From Stentor coeruleus (Eukaryota > Ciliophora > Heterotrichea > Heterotrichida > Stentoridae), in assembly GCA_001970955.1 (NCBI GenBank), contig MPUH01000044.1, positions 1 through 64,000 of the forward strand: a stretch of 64,000 nt of DNA, given 5' to 3'. Under the pieces are notes generated by a model. It made no database searches. It saw only the letters and a list, made by a program, of their open reading frames with translations, and had not been told where the DNA came from. Both the position numbers and the translations under genes were made by a program. Of this stretch, positions 10,682-21,275 are shown piece by piece. The stretch's first letter is position 1. Each line of letters opens with the position of its first letter.

Positions 10682-11478
10682 TCTTTAATTATTTTTTTAG
10701 ATATTAATCTTTAAAATTAACTACTGATAATGAGCTAAAAAACATAAAAGCTTTTAATACTCAAATGGTCACAACACATGTTTATGCACTCTTAATGACT
10801 GAAAATTTTACTATTCATAAATTTTAACAAGCTAAAATGATTTATGCATTTTTGCTGGTTTCATAGCATGAAGTTCCAGAAAAAGTATAGAAATACTAAT
10901 GAAATGTTCACAAAATTTGATTATATGCATGTAGAACACAATGCATACAAAGTTCATATAATAAAAAACTGCTATGTAGATGTAAGCAATATAAAAAATA
11001 ATAATCGAGACCCTGAATAAGAATACTAAAATGTTTTTTATGATCATTGCATGATTAAAGCTATAGAAGAAGTGAATTTTTAATATATCATTGGAATATC
11101 AATACATATTAGAATACGTACAAGATTTATTAAGATAGTTTATTGTATTTTTATAGGAAGATTTGCAGGCATAATCATTACCAGATATAATATTTATGGT
11201 ATTAGTATCTATATCACTAATCAAATGTAAATTAATGGTGTTGCAGGCCATATTGGAGTTAACAATTTAATTCAATCATTTTTTAATAGGTGCCTACCAT
11301 TATCTAATTCATTCACAAAACATACAACTATTACAATTTTCCGCAATCCAATTAAAATCCTTATGTTTCAAGACTGTGTAGGCTTTTCCAAATTATAGCA
11401 TTCCTAGCATATTTATTTCTTAGAAATCTGTTATAAAATTACATCTTTAATTTTAAAATCAAATAGAAAGTAATAAAT
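10682..11478. other. Intergenic, nothing firm
   Basis: AT-rich. A 71-codon minus frame at 10832-11047 is mostly Ile, Phe and Tyr, as expected of random AT-rich DNA. The part around 11150-11400 is a little richer in GC, but no frame there stays open. Confidence 0.45.
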
Positions 11479-12591
11479 ATGGGAGCGTGCAATTGCATGA
11501 GCAAGAAAACAGATACCACATCTGAAGTTATATGTGAAAAAGTTGAGCCATCACCTCAAACTGAAAAAGCTGTAAACGAGCCTAGTGTTGTACAAGTAGC
11601 ATTGCAGCCTGTAGTTGAATTACCACCACCTGTCAAAGAGGTGATTGAAGAAACAGCTCAAGACCCAATTATGCTTCTCTCTCAAGCTCAAGCTATGTTT
11701 CGTGCATTTCTGTCTAGAAAGTCTTATCAAGAATATAAACTCCTTCCTCCACCTGTATTTAAAGTTCATTTTGCTAAATTACCACCAGGTGTTAGTATAA
11801 AAGATGAAGTCCTTAACAAACTCAAAGCTTATGGAGAGTTTGAATTCCCAGAGCCTTCAAACCGTGAATTTCGAAATCTTTTTAAACTAGATGACTTAAG
11901 TTATTATCAGGGAGAGGTAGTTTCAGGAAAACCATCTGGAGCTGGGACGTTAATTTTCCTTGATGGAGGACTAGTTGAAGGTCATTTCCAAGATGGGAAG
12001 CCATATGGCGCAGGAAGATATTTTAGCATAACTGGAGATGCATATGTTGGAGAGTTTAAAGATGGAAAAAAGCATGGTAAAGGCAAAGTTGAGTTCGCAT
12101 CAGGAAATACATATGAAGGGGATTGGAAAGATGATTTATGTGATGGAGATGGTACTGAAAGACATGCTGATGGATTTTTTCATATAGGAAGCTTCGCAAA
12201 TGGTTTAAAAAGTGGATTTGGGAAATCATCATGGCCAGATGGGTCGACTTATGAAGGGTATTTTCTTAATGATATGTATGATGGGCATGGAAAATATACT
12301 TGGCCTGATAAAGAGTATGATGGAGAATGGAAAAATAGTCAGATGCATGGGAAAGGAACTTTCAAGTTTAGTGACGGGAGAAGCTATTCTGGGGATTATT
12401 TTGAAGGAAATAAACATGGATTTGGAGTTTTTGTGTGGCCTGATGGAAAAAGGTATGAAGGACAGTGGGTAAATGGTAAGCAAGAAGGGCAAGGAATGAT
12501 GTTTAATAAAGGAAAGAAAATGGCTGGGGTGTGGAAAGATGGGAAATTTGTTGAGAAACTCAAGTCGGATAAAACTTCAGGTGATAGCTAG
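11479..12591 (+). CDS. MORN-repeat protein with lipidated N-terminus, 370 aa
   Basis: The start MGACNCMSKK offers Gly2 for N-myristoylation and nearby Cys4 and Cys6 for palmitoylation, so membrane attachment is likely. A Pro/Val/Glu-rich linker leads to an IQ-like motif (AQAMFRAFLSRKSYQEY, about residues 72-88). From about residue 145 to 360 there are nine or so MORN repeats with the pattern Y.G.w..g..hG.G....dG, for example YEGDWKDDLCDGDGT and YDGEWKNSQMHGKGTF. MORN proteins in protists scaffold membranes and cytoskeleton, and some are phosphoinositide kinases. No kinase domain is present here, so a scaffold role is inferred. Confidence 0.93.
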   Translation: MGACNCMSKKTDTTSEVICEKVEPSPQTEKAVNEPSVVQVALQPVVELPPPVKEVIEETAQDPIMLLSQAQAMFRAFLSRKSYQEYKLLPPPVFKVHFAKLPPGVSIKDEVLNKLKAYGEFEFPEPSNREFRNLFKLDDLSYYQGEVVSGKPSGAGTLIFLDGGLVEGHFQDGKPYGAGRYFSITGDAYVGEFKDGKKHGKGKVEFASGNTYEGDWKDDLCDGDGTERHADGFFHIGSFANGLKSGFGKSSWPDGSTYEGYFLNDMYDGHGKYTWPDKEYDGEWKNSQMHGKGTFKFSDGRSYSGDYFEGNKHGFGVFVWPDGKRYEGQWVNGKQEGQGMMFNKGKKMAGVWKDGKFVEKLKSDKTSGDS

Positions 12592-13600
12592 ATTTGTTGA
12601 ATAAAAATTATTAATAAATTATTCTGCCTTATATAGGAAAAATGATTGTTACACTAGCTAAAAATAAACTATAGTTTAGACTGAGAATTTATGGTCTGAT
12701 TCACAATTTTCACATATTGCATGAACTTTAATTTATCTTTGAAATATATTATTCCATTTTCTCAAAGGATAATTTACTTTAAACTACTTTTAATTTATGT
12801 ATAAATTTTTAATGCTTGAAGATAAAAGTTTTTTGAGGACTAATAAAATATTTTAATCAATTTTATTAAATCATTTGAAATTCTTTTAACCCAGTCTTAA
12901 AAATATATCAGGCTAATTTATTTATTGAATATATTGAACTTTACTACAGAAAATATATCAATCCCACCTTTCAACAAGGGTTTGATGTCTATCCCTTCTT
13001 AATAAAAACTTGTAAGATAATAAAGTTCTTAAAAGTCTTGAACTAAACAATTGGTTTACAAGATTTATAAAAACTAAGTCTTATACCTAATATTCTAATA
13101 TCAAAATAAATTTTAAGAAATATAATCATTAAATCTAGTTTTATTTATGATTTGAGAATTGGCATATCAAATACTAGCAAGAAATTCTATAAATTATATT
13201 GGTGAAGTTATTATTTAGGAAATTATCCATGANTGGTGAAGTTATTATTTAGGAAATTATCCATGAAAAAAATGTCACTTAAGACATGATTTCACATTTT
13301 TCCAATACTCCTTAATATACTGTCAAATGATATATATGGATTATAGTCAGTAATTTTTATACAATAATTAGTATTAGTATTAGTTAGGAATTATCGCTTG
13401 ACTATTGTCCAGCCCTTGTTAATTTTCTTCTTTATACAATAATAATTAAGAGTAGGAAAAAGAATAATTCTATTGATTTACCTATAAATATACACAAATT
13501 ATTAAAGAGGTGGTAGTATATCAAAACAATTAATCTTATTAAATAAAATCTTTTGTAAAGACAATTTAGTAATTGGTTTCCTAAAGAATTATCTAACTAA
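12592..13600. other. Intergenic with an assembly join
   Basis: AT-rich, stop-rich DNA between two genes that converge. The only notable part is the false duplication at 13200-13266. Confidence 0.5.
13200..13266. repeat. Assembly join: 33-bp direct duplication around one N
   Basis: Bases 13200-13232 recur exactly at 13234-13266 with a single N at 13233 between them. Confidence 0.9.
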
Positions 13601-15391
13601 TTATTTTTTCTTGCTTCTAAATATAGCGTTTTGCAAATTTTGAGTCGGTATTTCGGCAATAAAGTAAATAAACGTGCCAACTAGGCAAACAATTGGGACA
13701 AGTGAAAAGAAATCTTTCATAAAGAAAATCCCTTCAATTAAAGTGTTATTTTGACTTGAATTATATGCTACCAGGATGCCAAAATGTATAAGAAATCCGC
13801 AATAACTTATTTTTGCTAAAGGCTCAAAGATTTTATGACTCATAATCTTGTCAAAAAATGGCATTTTACCAATTAATATTGGAAAAATAAACATATAAAG
13901 TCCCAATATGAACCCAACACGATAAATTGAAAACACAAAAGCATTAGTTCCTCTACTCCAAGCTTCAGGATCATTATAATTCCCATATACTTGCTGCTGG
14001 ATCACAATAAAAAACACCATTAAAAATATCCCCATAGCAAAACTAAGATTACTAATCCACTTCTTGAAATTTAAACTTTTAGTAGCAATTTCTAATAAAG
14101 GATCATCTATTTCTCTATGAGTATTTGTTTTAAGCTTTTCGTTATAATAAAACATTAATGCAGCGGCAATTCCTTGCAAATAAACTGGAAATCGAATATA
14201 AGGTTTTATGTAATACAATTGAAACCATATATTAATTCCATCTCTCCAATTATTAGAATCCATGTTATTCACTTTTAAGTTGTAATGAAAGGTTATTGCA
14301 AATGTTAAAATACCTTCTAATATCCAAATTAAAAGAAAGAATATCCAAACTCGTATTTTTTTTTGAGTTTTAAAGTAAAGGTATACCAAAAATGGTCCGA
14401 TTAAAAAGAATTGCATATCATTAGCTAAGTACCACCCAATACCAAAGCAGTTGTTTCCTATGCCATTTGGAATAAAGTTGTTGATAAAAATGAAATTTGT
14501 CCACCAATAAGCATCACAATCACCAACAGTTCCACTTCTAGTATTAGACCAAGTAGGTCCATTGCTTAGTAATGGAAGAAGAAAATAATTAATCCCTAAA
14601 ACAAAAGCATAAGTTGGAACAATTCTCAGATATCTGTTAAGATACATCAGTTTCCATGGGATTTTTCCTTTAGTTTTTTCCATTTGGACTAATAAGAAGT
14701 AGCAGGTAAAAAAACCAGTAATGCTAAAAAATATATCAACTGCAAAAAATCCTCCGTAGGATAAAATTCCCCACCAGTTTTGGAACATTGGCCCTAGTCT
14801 TTCGAAATTGATTATTGAAGAGCTCAACTTCATAACATAGCAGTGACCATAAATAACCCATAGAAAACTCAAGAATTTTAACATGTTAAAGCATCCGAAT
14901 TTATTATTTTCTCTTATTGATGTCAAACTTTTATAAGCAATAATACCTGAAAAAGCTTTAATAATAGGATTTTTAATATATTTAGCAGATATCGAATGAA
15001 GAACAGTACTGACTATAAATGCAAGGACTGTAAAAATAAATAGTGATAAGAATAAAATCCCTCCGATAGTTAAAGATTCTCTTTCTGGCTCATAAACAAA
15101 AAATCCGCTTCCCCCTAAAGACAAATTCACAGATTCAACAGAGCATTCGTTAGGAATACATATTCCAAGCCTTATAGCTGATGTTGCAGTACCCAATTTC
15201 TTCATAATATAATATTTTCTGTTCTGGCGAAGGCATTCGCTATATTTTCCAAGTTCATTATAGCCTTTTCCAGAAAGTTTTAGCAAAGAGAGAGCTTCCT
15301 CAGGAAATTCTTCACTGTCTAACGATGGGAAACAGTTTTCTGAAGATGCAAGAACGATAAATGTTAGGAAGATGAGAGTTTCTCTGAACAT
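13601..15391 (-). CDS. NRF-6-type membrane acyltransferase, 596 aa
   Basis: A hydrophobic signal peptide (MFRETLIFLTFIVLASS) is followed by a Cys-containing luminal NRF region ending near CIPNECS. The acyltransferase-3 membrane domain comes next: NNKFGCFNMLKFLSFLWVIYGHCYVM, with the conserved His after the first segment, then FFAVDIFFSITGFF and about ten more membrane segments. This is the nose-resistant-to-fluoxetine build known from nematodes, insects and ciliates, where such proteins acylate or move lipids. The substrate cannot be read. The length is normal. The gene starts only 46 nt downstream of a conserved ~120-nt structured element on the same strand. Confidence 0.92.
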   Translation of the reverse strand: MFRETLIFLTFIVLASSENCFPSLDSEEFPEEALSLLKLSGKGYNELGKYSECLRQNRKYYIMKKLGTATSAIRLGICIPNECSVESVNLSLGGSGFFVYEPERESLTIGGILFLSLFIFTVLAFIVSTVLHSISAKYIKNPIIKAFSGIIAYKSLTSIRENNKFGCFNMLKFLSFLWVIYGHCYVMKLSSSIINFERLGPMFQNWWGILSYGGFFAVDIFFSITGFFTCYFLLVQMEKTKGKIPWKLMYLNRYLRIVPTYAFVLGINYFLLPLLSNGPTWSNTRSGTVGDCDAYWWTNFIFINNFIPNGIGNNCFGIGWYLANDMQFFLIGPFLVYLYFKTQKKIRVWIFFLLIWILEGILTFAITFHYNLKVNNMDSNNWRDGINIWFQLYYIKPYIRFPVYLQGIAAALMFYYNEKLKTNTHREIDDPLLEIATKSLNFKKWISNLSFAMGIFLMVFFIVIQQQVYGNYNDPEAWSRGTNAFVFSIYRVGFILGLYMFIFPILIGKMPFFDKIMSHKIFEPLAKISYCGFLIHFGILVAYNSSQNNTLIEGIFFMKDFFSLVPIVCLVGTFIYFIAEIPTQNLQNAIFRSKKK

Positions 15392-15436
15392 TTAAGCAAT
15401 TATAATCCATATTTGTATTGGTTGATAAATTATGTA

Positions 15437-15557
15437 AAGAACTCCTCAGCCAAGTAAAAAGTCGCATAACCAGCGACAACAAGTGGTTTAACATACCAAA
15501 TCTACCTAAAGAAAGAGATCGTAGGACAAACAAACCTTGATCGGATAAGGTTTAAAC
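15437..15557 (-). ncRNA. Candidate structured RNA, copy 1 of 2
   Basis: On the minus strand this ~121-nt block matches 39281-39401 (plus) with about ten differences and no gaps, nine of them transitions. It forms a 7-bp hairpin (AAACCTT...AAGGTTT) at one end and a GTCGC...GCGAC hairpin near the other. In both hairpins a difference between the copies turns a Watson-Crick pair into a G-U pair, but only if the RNA is read in this direction. An upstream motif GATAGTTAA (15568-15576, minus) is shared with the other copy at nearly the same distance. It is no tRNA, 5S, U1, U2, U5 or U6 RNA that I can recognise. It ends 46 nt before the ATG of the acyltransferase gene, so it could instead be part of that gene's leader. 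Confidence 0.5.
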
Positions 15558-15567
15558 CATGCCACCT

Positions 15568-15576
15568 TAACTATCA
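15568..15576 (-). promoter_or_regulatory. Shared upstream element GATAGTTAA, copy 1
   Basis: This 9-nt sequence sits 11 nt upstream of the conserved GTTTAAACC start of the structured element. The same 9 nt stand upstream of the second copy, one base closer. Between them the two loci differ more, so the motif looks kept for a reason, perhaps as a proximal promoter element. Confidence 0.35.
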
Positions 15577-15984
15577 CCCACTTTAAACTTTGATAAATTA
15601 TAAATAAAATACAAATAGTTATTATTTTCACAAAAGCCCAGTTTTAATCTAAAAAATTAAAAAATATATAAACATTTATGATTATGAATGATAAAAGTAA
15701 AATAAAAGGGATATAATAAGTCAATAACTATAATTTGCAATATATTTAAAATAATATGAATTATATATTTCAAACACTCTTTTCTATAATAGAATTACAA
15801 TAGTATTACTGTTATTTATTTTAATTTTACTTTTATCCTAAATATTATTTAAATCACTGGGCATATTAGTTGTTCACGAATATAAAGCATAATCTAGAAA
15901 TAAAAGTTGCATATGGTACATAAATTATATAGCATTTTGTTCAAGATTTACTTAATATTTTTATAGCCTAAAAAATATAAATAT
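15577..15984. other. Intergenic, nothing recognised
   Basis: Very AT-rich DNA with no frame or motif that stands out. Confidence 0.5.
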
Positions 15985-16220
15985 AATAGCACTTCTATTT
16001 CATATAATCTAGCTGTGGTAAGGATGAACCTTCTTGTCTCGTACCTTTGATCATGCTAATTAAGTTTGTGAGCCTGTCGTTCATTAAATTCTGTTTTTTT
16101 TTCTATCTCATGCATTTTTTTCAATATTGTAATTGTCTTATTGTTTATTCCTACTACCAACATAATTTTGAATAGTTGATTTCTGAAATTTAATCAAAGC
16201 CTTTTTTAATATTTAGAAAT
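15985..16220. other. GC-richer island: decayed gene (minus) or small RNA (plus)
   Basis: Bases 16010-16087 are clearly richer in GC than both sides. On the minus strand two frames each stay open for over 30 codons and could be one frame split by a slip at the A-run: first MLVVGINNKTITILKKMHEIEKK, shown here only in part, then MNDRLTNLISMIKGTRQEG. That suggests an old gene fragment. On the plus strand an AAGG/CCTT hairpin and a 7-bp pairing (GATGAAC with GTTCATT) end in nine T's, as a Pol III transcript might, with a TATA-like stretch about 30 nt before. I cannot decide between them. Confidence 0.25.
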
Positions 16221-16342
16221 ATGCATCAAATTGTAGAGTTGTGGTCAGCAAACATTTTTGTTTAGTTTCAAGGGCAAAGTAAAACTAATTAACTTGACAG
16301 TTTTCAAGTGCCATTATATTTCATATTTAAACTAACATATAA

Positions 16343-19300
16343 ATGGACATTCAAAAATCTTACTCACGAGATGTGTCGTATAATTATTCCTATCCGGTAA
16401 CAGAGAATTTTGAGTATTCTTCAATCACAAGCGCATTTGAAAGTCTTCTTTCAATTGATCAAATCTATCGCGCGGTAATGTCAACCGAAGCCCATAGCAT
16501 AAAACTCACCTTTAAAGTCAAAGTAAATTCCAAATAGAAACTAGCATCAGCTTTTAAATCCTCACAAGACCCATTCACATCATTTTTCACTTACCTTCCC
16601 CCAGCTCTTAAACAAGATTTATCTCCTCTTCAAGTTGTTTCCACTTTTGTACAAGATTTTTCTACTGAAGTTCCAGATTTTCCTATATCAATATGCATAG
16701 TCCCAGTTTCAAAGTTACTTTCTCATACAGGTCGTCCTCAAGAAATATTTGAAAAAGAGATGTCTGAAGGTAAACCAAAAATTGTAGCTTTTGAGTTTAA
16801 TTGGGATATAGACTTAACTATGGAAAACGTAGCTAAAGTTATCAAAAGTATTCCTGGGAACATACAATCCCAAGGGTTTTTAGAAATAGCCAGTTTAATT
16901 ATGTGCTCAGGAAGTTATTATTCAAGTGTATGTAAAGTTCAAGAAAACTGGAAATGCTGTGACAAGTTCATGGATAAAGAGCCGATTTCATGGGTGAAAA
17001 TAGCCTGGATGATGGTATCTGGGCTAAAATACCCAAATATGGTTGTTTATCAAAGAGTTGAAGGTTATAAGTCAACAGCGAATTTTATAACAAGTTTAGA
17101 TTTCGAAAACCTTATTAAATTCACCCGCAAACAGGACCAGAAAGCAAAGCTTATCCCGAAAAATACAGAAGGGCTGAGTTTCCAAGAGCTTAAAAGCCAA
17201 GAAAAAAACGTTGCTACTGCTAAATTCGGCCGAGCTCAAGTAGAGACTAAAGAGCTTTATGCTAGGCCTGATTCTAGGTTTAACTATGGAAAAGATGATG
17301 CTTATTCATTAAACCCTGAATCTCGTGTTCAAATATCTGATAATATTCTTGAAGACCCTGGGAGGAAATCTACAACACCTCTTATGCGCAAATATGAGTA
17401 TACTGAAAATAAACCTTCTTCTTTAGATGCTAGAGTTCAAGCTCTGAGTGAAAAATATTCTTATAAGCCAAACACTAGATTTGATATTCCTAAAGCTCCT
17501 TATAGGAAAGATGAACTTTTAGATATCGATAAATATGCTTCACCGAAAAATAAAGAAGACTCTTTTCGTAGTCTAGACAGAAATGAAGAAATGGAAAGAA
17601 TTCATTTAGGTACGCCTAAAGATAGAGTCGCCCCTCCAACTAGATCTTTTTCTCGTCAAGAAGAGTCTTATTCAAAAATATCTTTTACTCCACAAAGGAA
17701 CATGGGTGAGAAAATCGTTAATTACACCCCTAAGGATCAGGATGAAAAAGCAGAAGCGTCTCCGTACTTTAGAGAAAAGTTTAATTTTAGAGAAAAATAT
17801 AGTGATTTATTAAAAGATAAGCCTTCAAGTACTTTAGAAGAGCGAAACTTTGGAGAAGGGAAGAAATTTAGAGAAGATTTCAGCGATGATTATAAAGGAT
17901 ATAAAGATGAAAGATTTGCCTATAGGGACATGGAGCTAAAAGATGACCGAGGTGAAGGGATAAATCGTGAAGATCTTGAGTATAAATCTAGAGATCCATA
18001 TCAAAGAGACTCTTTAAATGGACTTAAAGGTTATGATTTAGGTAAAAGAGACCTACCACCAAGGTCAGAACTTCCACCTAGAGGGTCTTATAAAAGTAGC
18101 CTCGAAGCTGTAAATAGGGATGATTTACTTGGCAGAAACTATAAGCCAAAACTTGCCCCTACAGAAGAAGATCAAGGAAGGAAACCTCTGTCTTCTTATG
18201 AAGAATTAACCGAGAAATATAAATTTTTAGATGCAAAAGAGCAAAAACCAAAAGAAGGAACATATTCATCAGGTCAGTATAAAGCTGAAGACTTTAAATC
18301 CAGAGGGTTTGCTGAAGATTCTCCTAAAGGTGAAGGGCTGAAATTCAAAGATCCTTACCAAGAAAATGACAGGCCTAAATTCAGAGACTATAGAACACAA
18401 GAATTTGACACTTATAAACAACAGAAAAACTACAGCTTGGATAGTCAAGATCTTGAAGAAAGCAAAAAAAAAGATTCTTTACTTGAAATACTTGACAGAA
18501 ATAAATATAGAGACTACAAATACCCAGAAGGCCATGATTACAAATCTGAACTCAAGGCTCATGAGCTTCCTCAAGACGACGAAGAAGCTTATTCGAATTC
18601 AGAAAACGAAGAAAAACCTCAAGTTAAAAACTTAAGAGACAATGAATCAAACTTATATGAAAAATACAGGCCATCCTACCCTTCTAAAGAAGATAATTTC
18701 GAAAGTGATTTCAAAAGACCTAATGAAAATTATACACCACAAGGAACTGGTACTAAACTAGAAGAGTTCAGAAAGAAAAATAGAGAGTTTTACAAGCCAT
18801 CTGAAGAAAAGCTTTACGATTATCCTGGGGTTAAAGAAGACTCTTTTTCTAAATATAAACAGTTTTCAACAAAAGATGAAAAACCAAACTACAATCTGAG
18901 AACTTTAGAAGCAAATGAAGAAGCCCCAAGGAGGATTATAAAACCACAAGAACCTGATGCACTGCCTAGTGTTGCTCTTGTAGAAACTTCAAAACCTCAA
19001 GAAACTTTAGAACTTGCTGATTGGAATTGTGGCAAATGCGGAAAAGCTGTCAAAGGAAGCGCTTATGAATGTGGAGAATGTAGACTTATTAATTGGGATC
19101 AGTTCTATAAAGTTAAATCCCAACAGCATACAAGGAATAAAACTGAAGAAAATTCTTATAAGCCAGCAGGAAATACAGATGGACTTTTAAAAGAAGACCA
19201 AGGAAGAAGGATGTATTCGTTTAGTGATAAAAAAGATGATGAAGAGTCTGATTGGATTTGTTCTATTTGTAAATCTTCGAATAAAAACCTGTTTTTCCTA

Positions 19301-19378
19301 TGTAAGAGCTGTAGAAAGCCAAGAACGCAAGCTCCTGAAGGCGGAGTTGAAGGACGTAAAGAAAAAATCACCAGTTAG
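16343..19378 (+). CDS. Inactive USP-like domain plus RanBP2 zinc fingers, 1006 aa
   Basis: Exon 1 (16343-16522) joins exon 2 (16538-19378) across a 15-nt phase-0 intron; the frame is open from there to the stop. About residues 1-245 form a folded domain. Its end (FLEIASLIMCSGSYYSSVCK...W.CCD...SWVKIAWMMV...YPNMVVYQRV) is laid out like the last third of a ubiquitin-specific protease, but the catalytic His position reads Tyr, so it would be inactive. This similarity is from pattern only. A long, charged, low-complexity part rich in Lys, Asp, Tyr and Arg follows. At the C-terminus are two RanBP2-type zinc fingers: WNCGKCGKAVKGSAYECGEC (the usual Asn is Val) and WICSICKSSNKNLFFLCKSC (complete W-X-C-X2-C-X3-N-X6-C-X2-C). 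Such fingers bind ubiquitin or RNA. Confidence 0.8.
16523..16537 (+). other. 15-nt intron
   Basis: GTAAATTCCAAATAG, phase 0, A at position 10. It ends in an in-frame TAG if retained. Without its removal the first 60 codons would look like a separate short gene. Confidence 0.87.
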
Positions 19379-19490
19379 ATATATTTAAATGAGTATGCAG
19401 ATAATTTTTAAATTTGATAGCATTGTATATAAAAAGGAAATCTCATAGTAAAATCAAATAGTTTTTTTACTTATAATTAGGGTAATAAAT

Positions 19491-20282
19491 ATGGAAACTT
19501 TCCCACAGGGCGATATAATTCGACAAGAGCTCACCATATGTGATATTAAAAATATCTCTTCAGATTCGAAATTATTTATATTTGCCCTTCCCTCTCCTGA
19601 GCATATAGTTGGTTTAAAACCAGGACAGCATATTGGTATTAAAGCTTTGGTGCACAACGCCAAATACCCAGATGGTAAAGAGGTCAAGAGGAAATACACG
19701 CCAACTTCCAAAATTGATGCCCGTGGGACATTTGAAATCCCTATAAAAATCTACTTTCCAACAGAAACCTTCCCAGGCGGGCAGTTAACAATGCACCTGA
19801 ACACACTGGTGGCAGGGAGCAAAGTATCAATTCTAGGGCCGATTGGGAAATTTATTTACGAAGGAAATGGTATCTGTTACTTCAAAAAACAAGGTCAAAC
19901 TAGAACATTCAAGAAATTTGGTTTTATCGCAGGAGGCAGTGGTATTACCCCATGTTTCCAATACATTCAATATATAATTGACCACAATGAAGATATTGAA
20001 TTATCTTTAATTTATGCAAATAAATCAGAAGGAGATATTTGGCTTAGAAACCAACTAGACGAATACTCTTCAAAAAATAAACTCAAGCTTCTCTACACTT
20101 TAAATCATCCACCTGAAAATTGGAGCCACGGTACAGGAAATGTTAGCCAAGACATGATCACTACTGTAATGCCTAGCCTTGGAGATGATACTTGCATCTT
20201 TTTCTGTGGACCTAGTCCTATGAATCAAATGTTGAGGCAGCTTTTACCATCATTAGGATATACAACTTATATCAAGTTTTAG
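19491..20282 (+). CDS. NADH-cytochrome b5 reductase-like, 263 aa
   Basis: The FAD-binding half carries RKYTPTS (residues 67-73), the RxYTxxS motif that holds FAD, and GGQLTMHLNTL and GPIGKF. The NAD-binding half has IAGGSGITPCFQ and FFCGPSPM, both diagnostic of the ferredoxin-reductase fold. The family moves electrons from NADH through FAD to cytochrome b5 for desaturation and sterol or haem reduction. The length fits the soluble domain. There is no N-terminal membrane anchor, so this form is probably cytosolic or attached through a partner. Its stop lies 4 nt from the stop of the convergent SDS22 gene, which shows how tightly genes are packed here. Confidence 0.94.
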   Translation: METFPQGDIIRQELTICDIKNISSDSKLFIFALPSPEHIVGLKPGQHIGIKALVHNAKYPDGKEVKRKYTPTSKIDARGTFEIPIKIYFPTETFPGGQLTMHLNTLVAGSKVSILGPIGKFIYEGNGICYFKKQGQTRTFKKFGFIAGGSGITPCFQYIQYIIDHNEDIELSLIYANKSEGDIWLRNQLDEYSSKNKLKLLYTLNHPPENWSHGTGNVSQDMITTVMPSLGDDTCIFFCGPSPMNQMLRQLLPSLGYTTYIKF

Positions 20283-20286
20283 TCTA

Positions 20287-21255
20287 CTAATAGTTATTCA
20301 CCATAAGGGCGTCAATTTGCTTGATTCTTGGGCATACTTGTAAAATTTTCATTTTGTAATCAGGGAAGAAATACACTGGACATCTTTCTAGGTATACAGT
20401 CTTCAGATTGTTCAGTTTGCTTAAATTCTCTAATTCAGTAAAAAGTTCAACTTTATTGTTTGTCAGCCAGAATTCTTCTAAATTCTGTAAGGTATCGATG
20501 TTTTGGATTTTTGATATCAGATTGTCTGATAAATCAAATGTATTTAATTCTGTCAAAGTGCTCACGTTTTGGATTTCAGTGATTTTGTTTTCGTTTAATA
20601 GTAGTTGATATAAATTTACTAAAGTTTCCACTCCTTTAATCGATTCAAGTTTGTTAGCCTAAATAACTCTTACAGCAATTGAAAGAACTTCTAAGGTTGT
20701 TAAATGAGATATGTTTTCAATTTCAGTGATTTTATTTTTAGCAAGCCAAAGTTCTTTTAAACTCCTCAGTCCTTCAAGGTTTTCAATTTTTTTAATTCTG
20801 TTTGCCCCTAGTTCTAAAAGTTGAAGGTTCTGTAATGCGCTGAGTCCTTCGATTTTTGTGATTTTATTAGAAATCAAAAACAGTTTTTTCAGACTTGTTA
20901 AAGGGTCGAGGTTTTCTATGGTTCTTATAAGATTGTAGCTTAGATCAAGGATTTCGAGGTTCACACATGATGACAAGCCTTCGATTTTTTTAATCTTGTT
21001 GTCATATAACTCAAGTTCTCTGAGCTGAGGAACTGGAGCTAGTCCTGAGATTTCTGATATAAGGTTCCTTCTTAAACAAAGATATTGCAAATTTGGGGAT
21101 AAATGCAGATTTACTATTTTTTTAAATCTGCAGTTCAAGTATGTTATTTCTTCCATACCTTCAATTGGGAAGTCTGCATTACCTAAAATATTCTCTTCTT
21201 TTTTTTCATTTTCTTTTATCTCCTCATTGCTTTCAACACTTTTTTGATTTTCCAT
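20287..21255 (-). CDS. SDS22/PPP1R7-like leucine-rich repeat protein, 317 aa
   Basis: Two open frames join across a 15-nt intron at 20659-20673 (phase 0): the first ends ...TLEVLSIA and the second begins ANKLESIKGVETL. Together they give about eleven 22-residue LRRs of the SDS22 class (L..L..L.L..N.I..IE.L). The end, LKTVYLERCP...KMKILQVCPRIKQIDA, is the SDS22 cap (human: LETVYLERNP...LPSVRQIDA). SDS22 binds protein phosphatase 1 and guides its assembly in the nucleus. The start lies 20 nt from the stop of the cohesin gene upstream on the same strand. Confidence 0.93.
20659..20673 (-). other. 15-nt intron
   Basis: GTAAGAGTTATTTAG on the minus strand, phase 0, A at position 10. It gives an in-frame TAG if retained. 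The leucine-rich repeat register is kept across the junction, which confirms it. Confidence 0.9.
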
Positions 21256-21275
21256 TTATAAAAGAAATTACAGCC

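Noticed and set aside
10832-11047. 71-codon minus-strand frame
   Set aside because: Its product is nearly all Ile, Phe, Tyr and Val, as AT-rich chance frames are.
15312-15533. 73-codon minus-strand frame across the acyltransferase start and the structured element
   Set aside because: It overlaps the real start in another frame, and its open part comes from the structured element.
16010-16097. Possible U6-like RNA on the minus strand (ATTAGCATG present)
   Set aside because: The ACAGAGA box is missing and the rest does not align.
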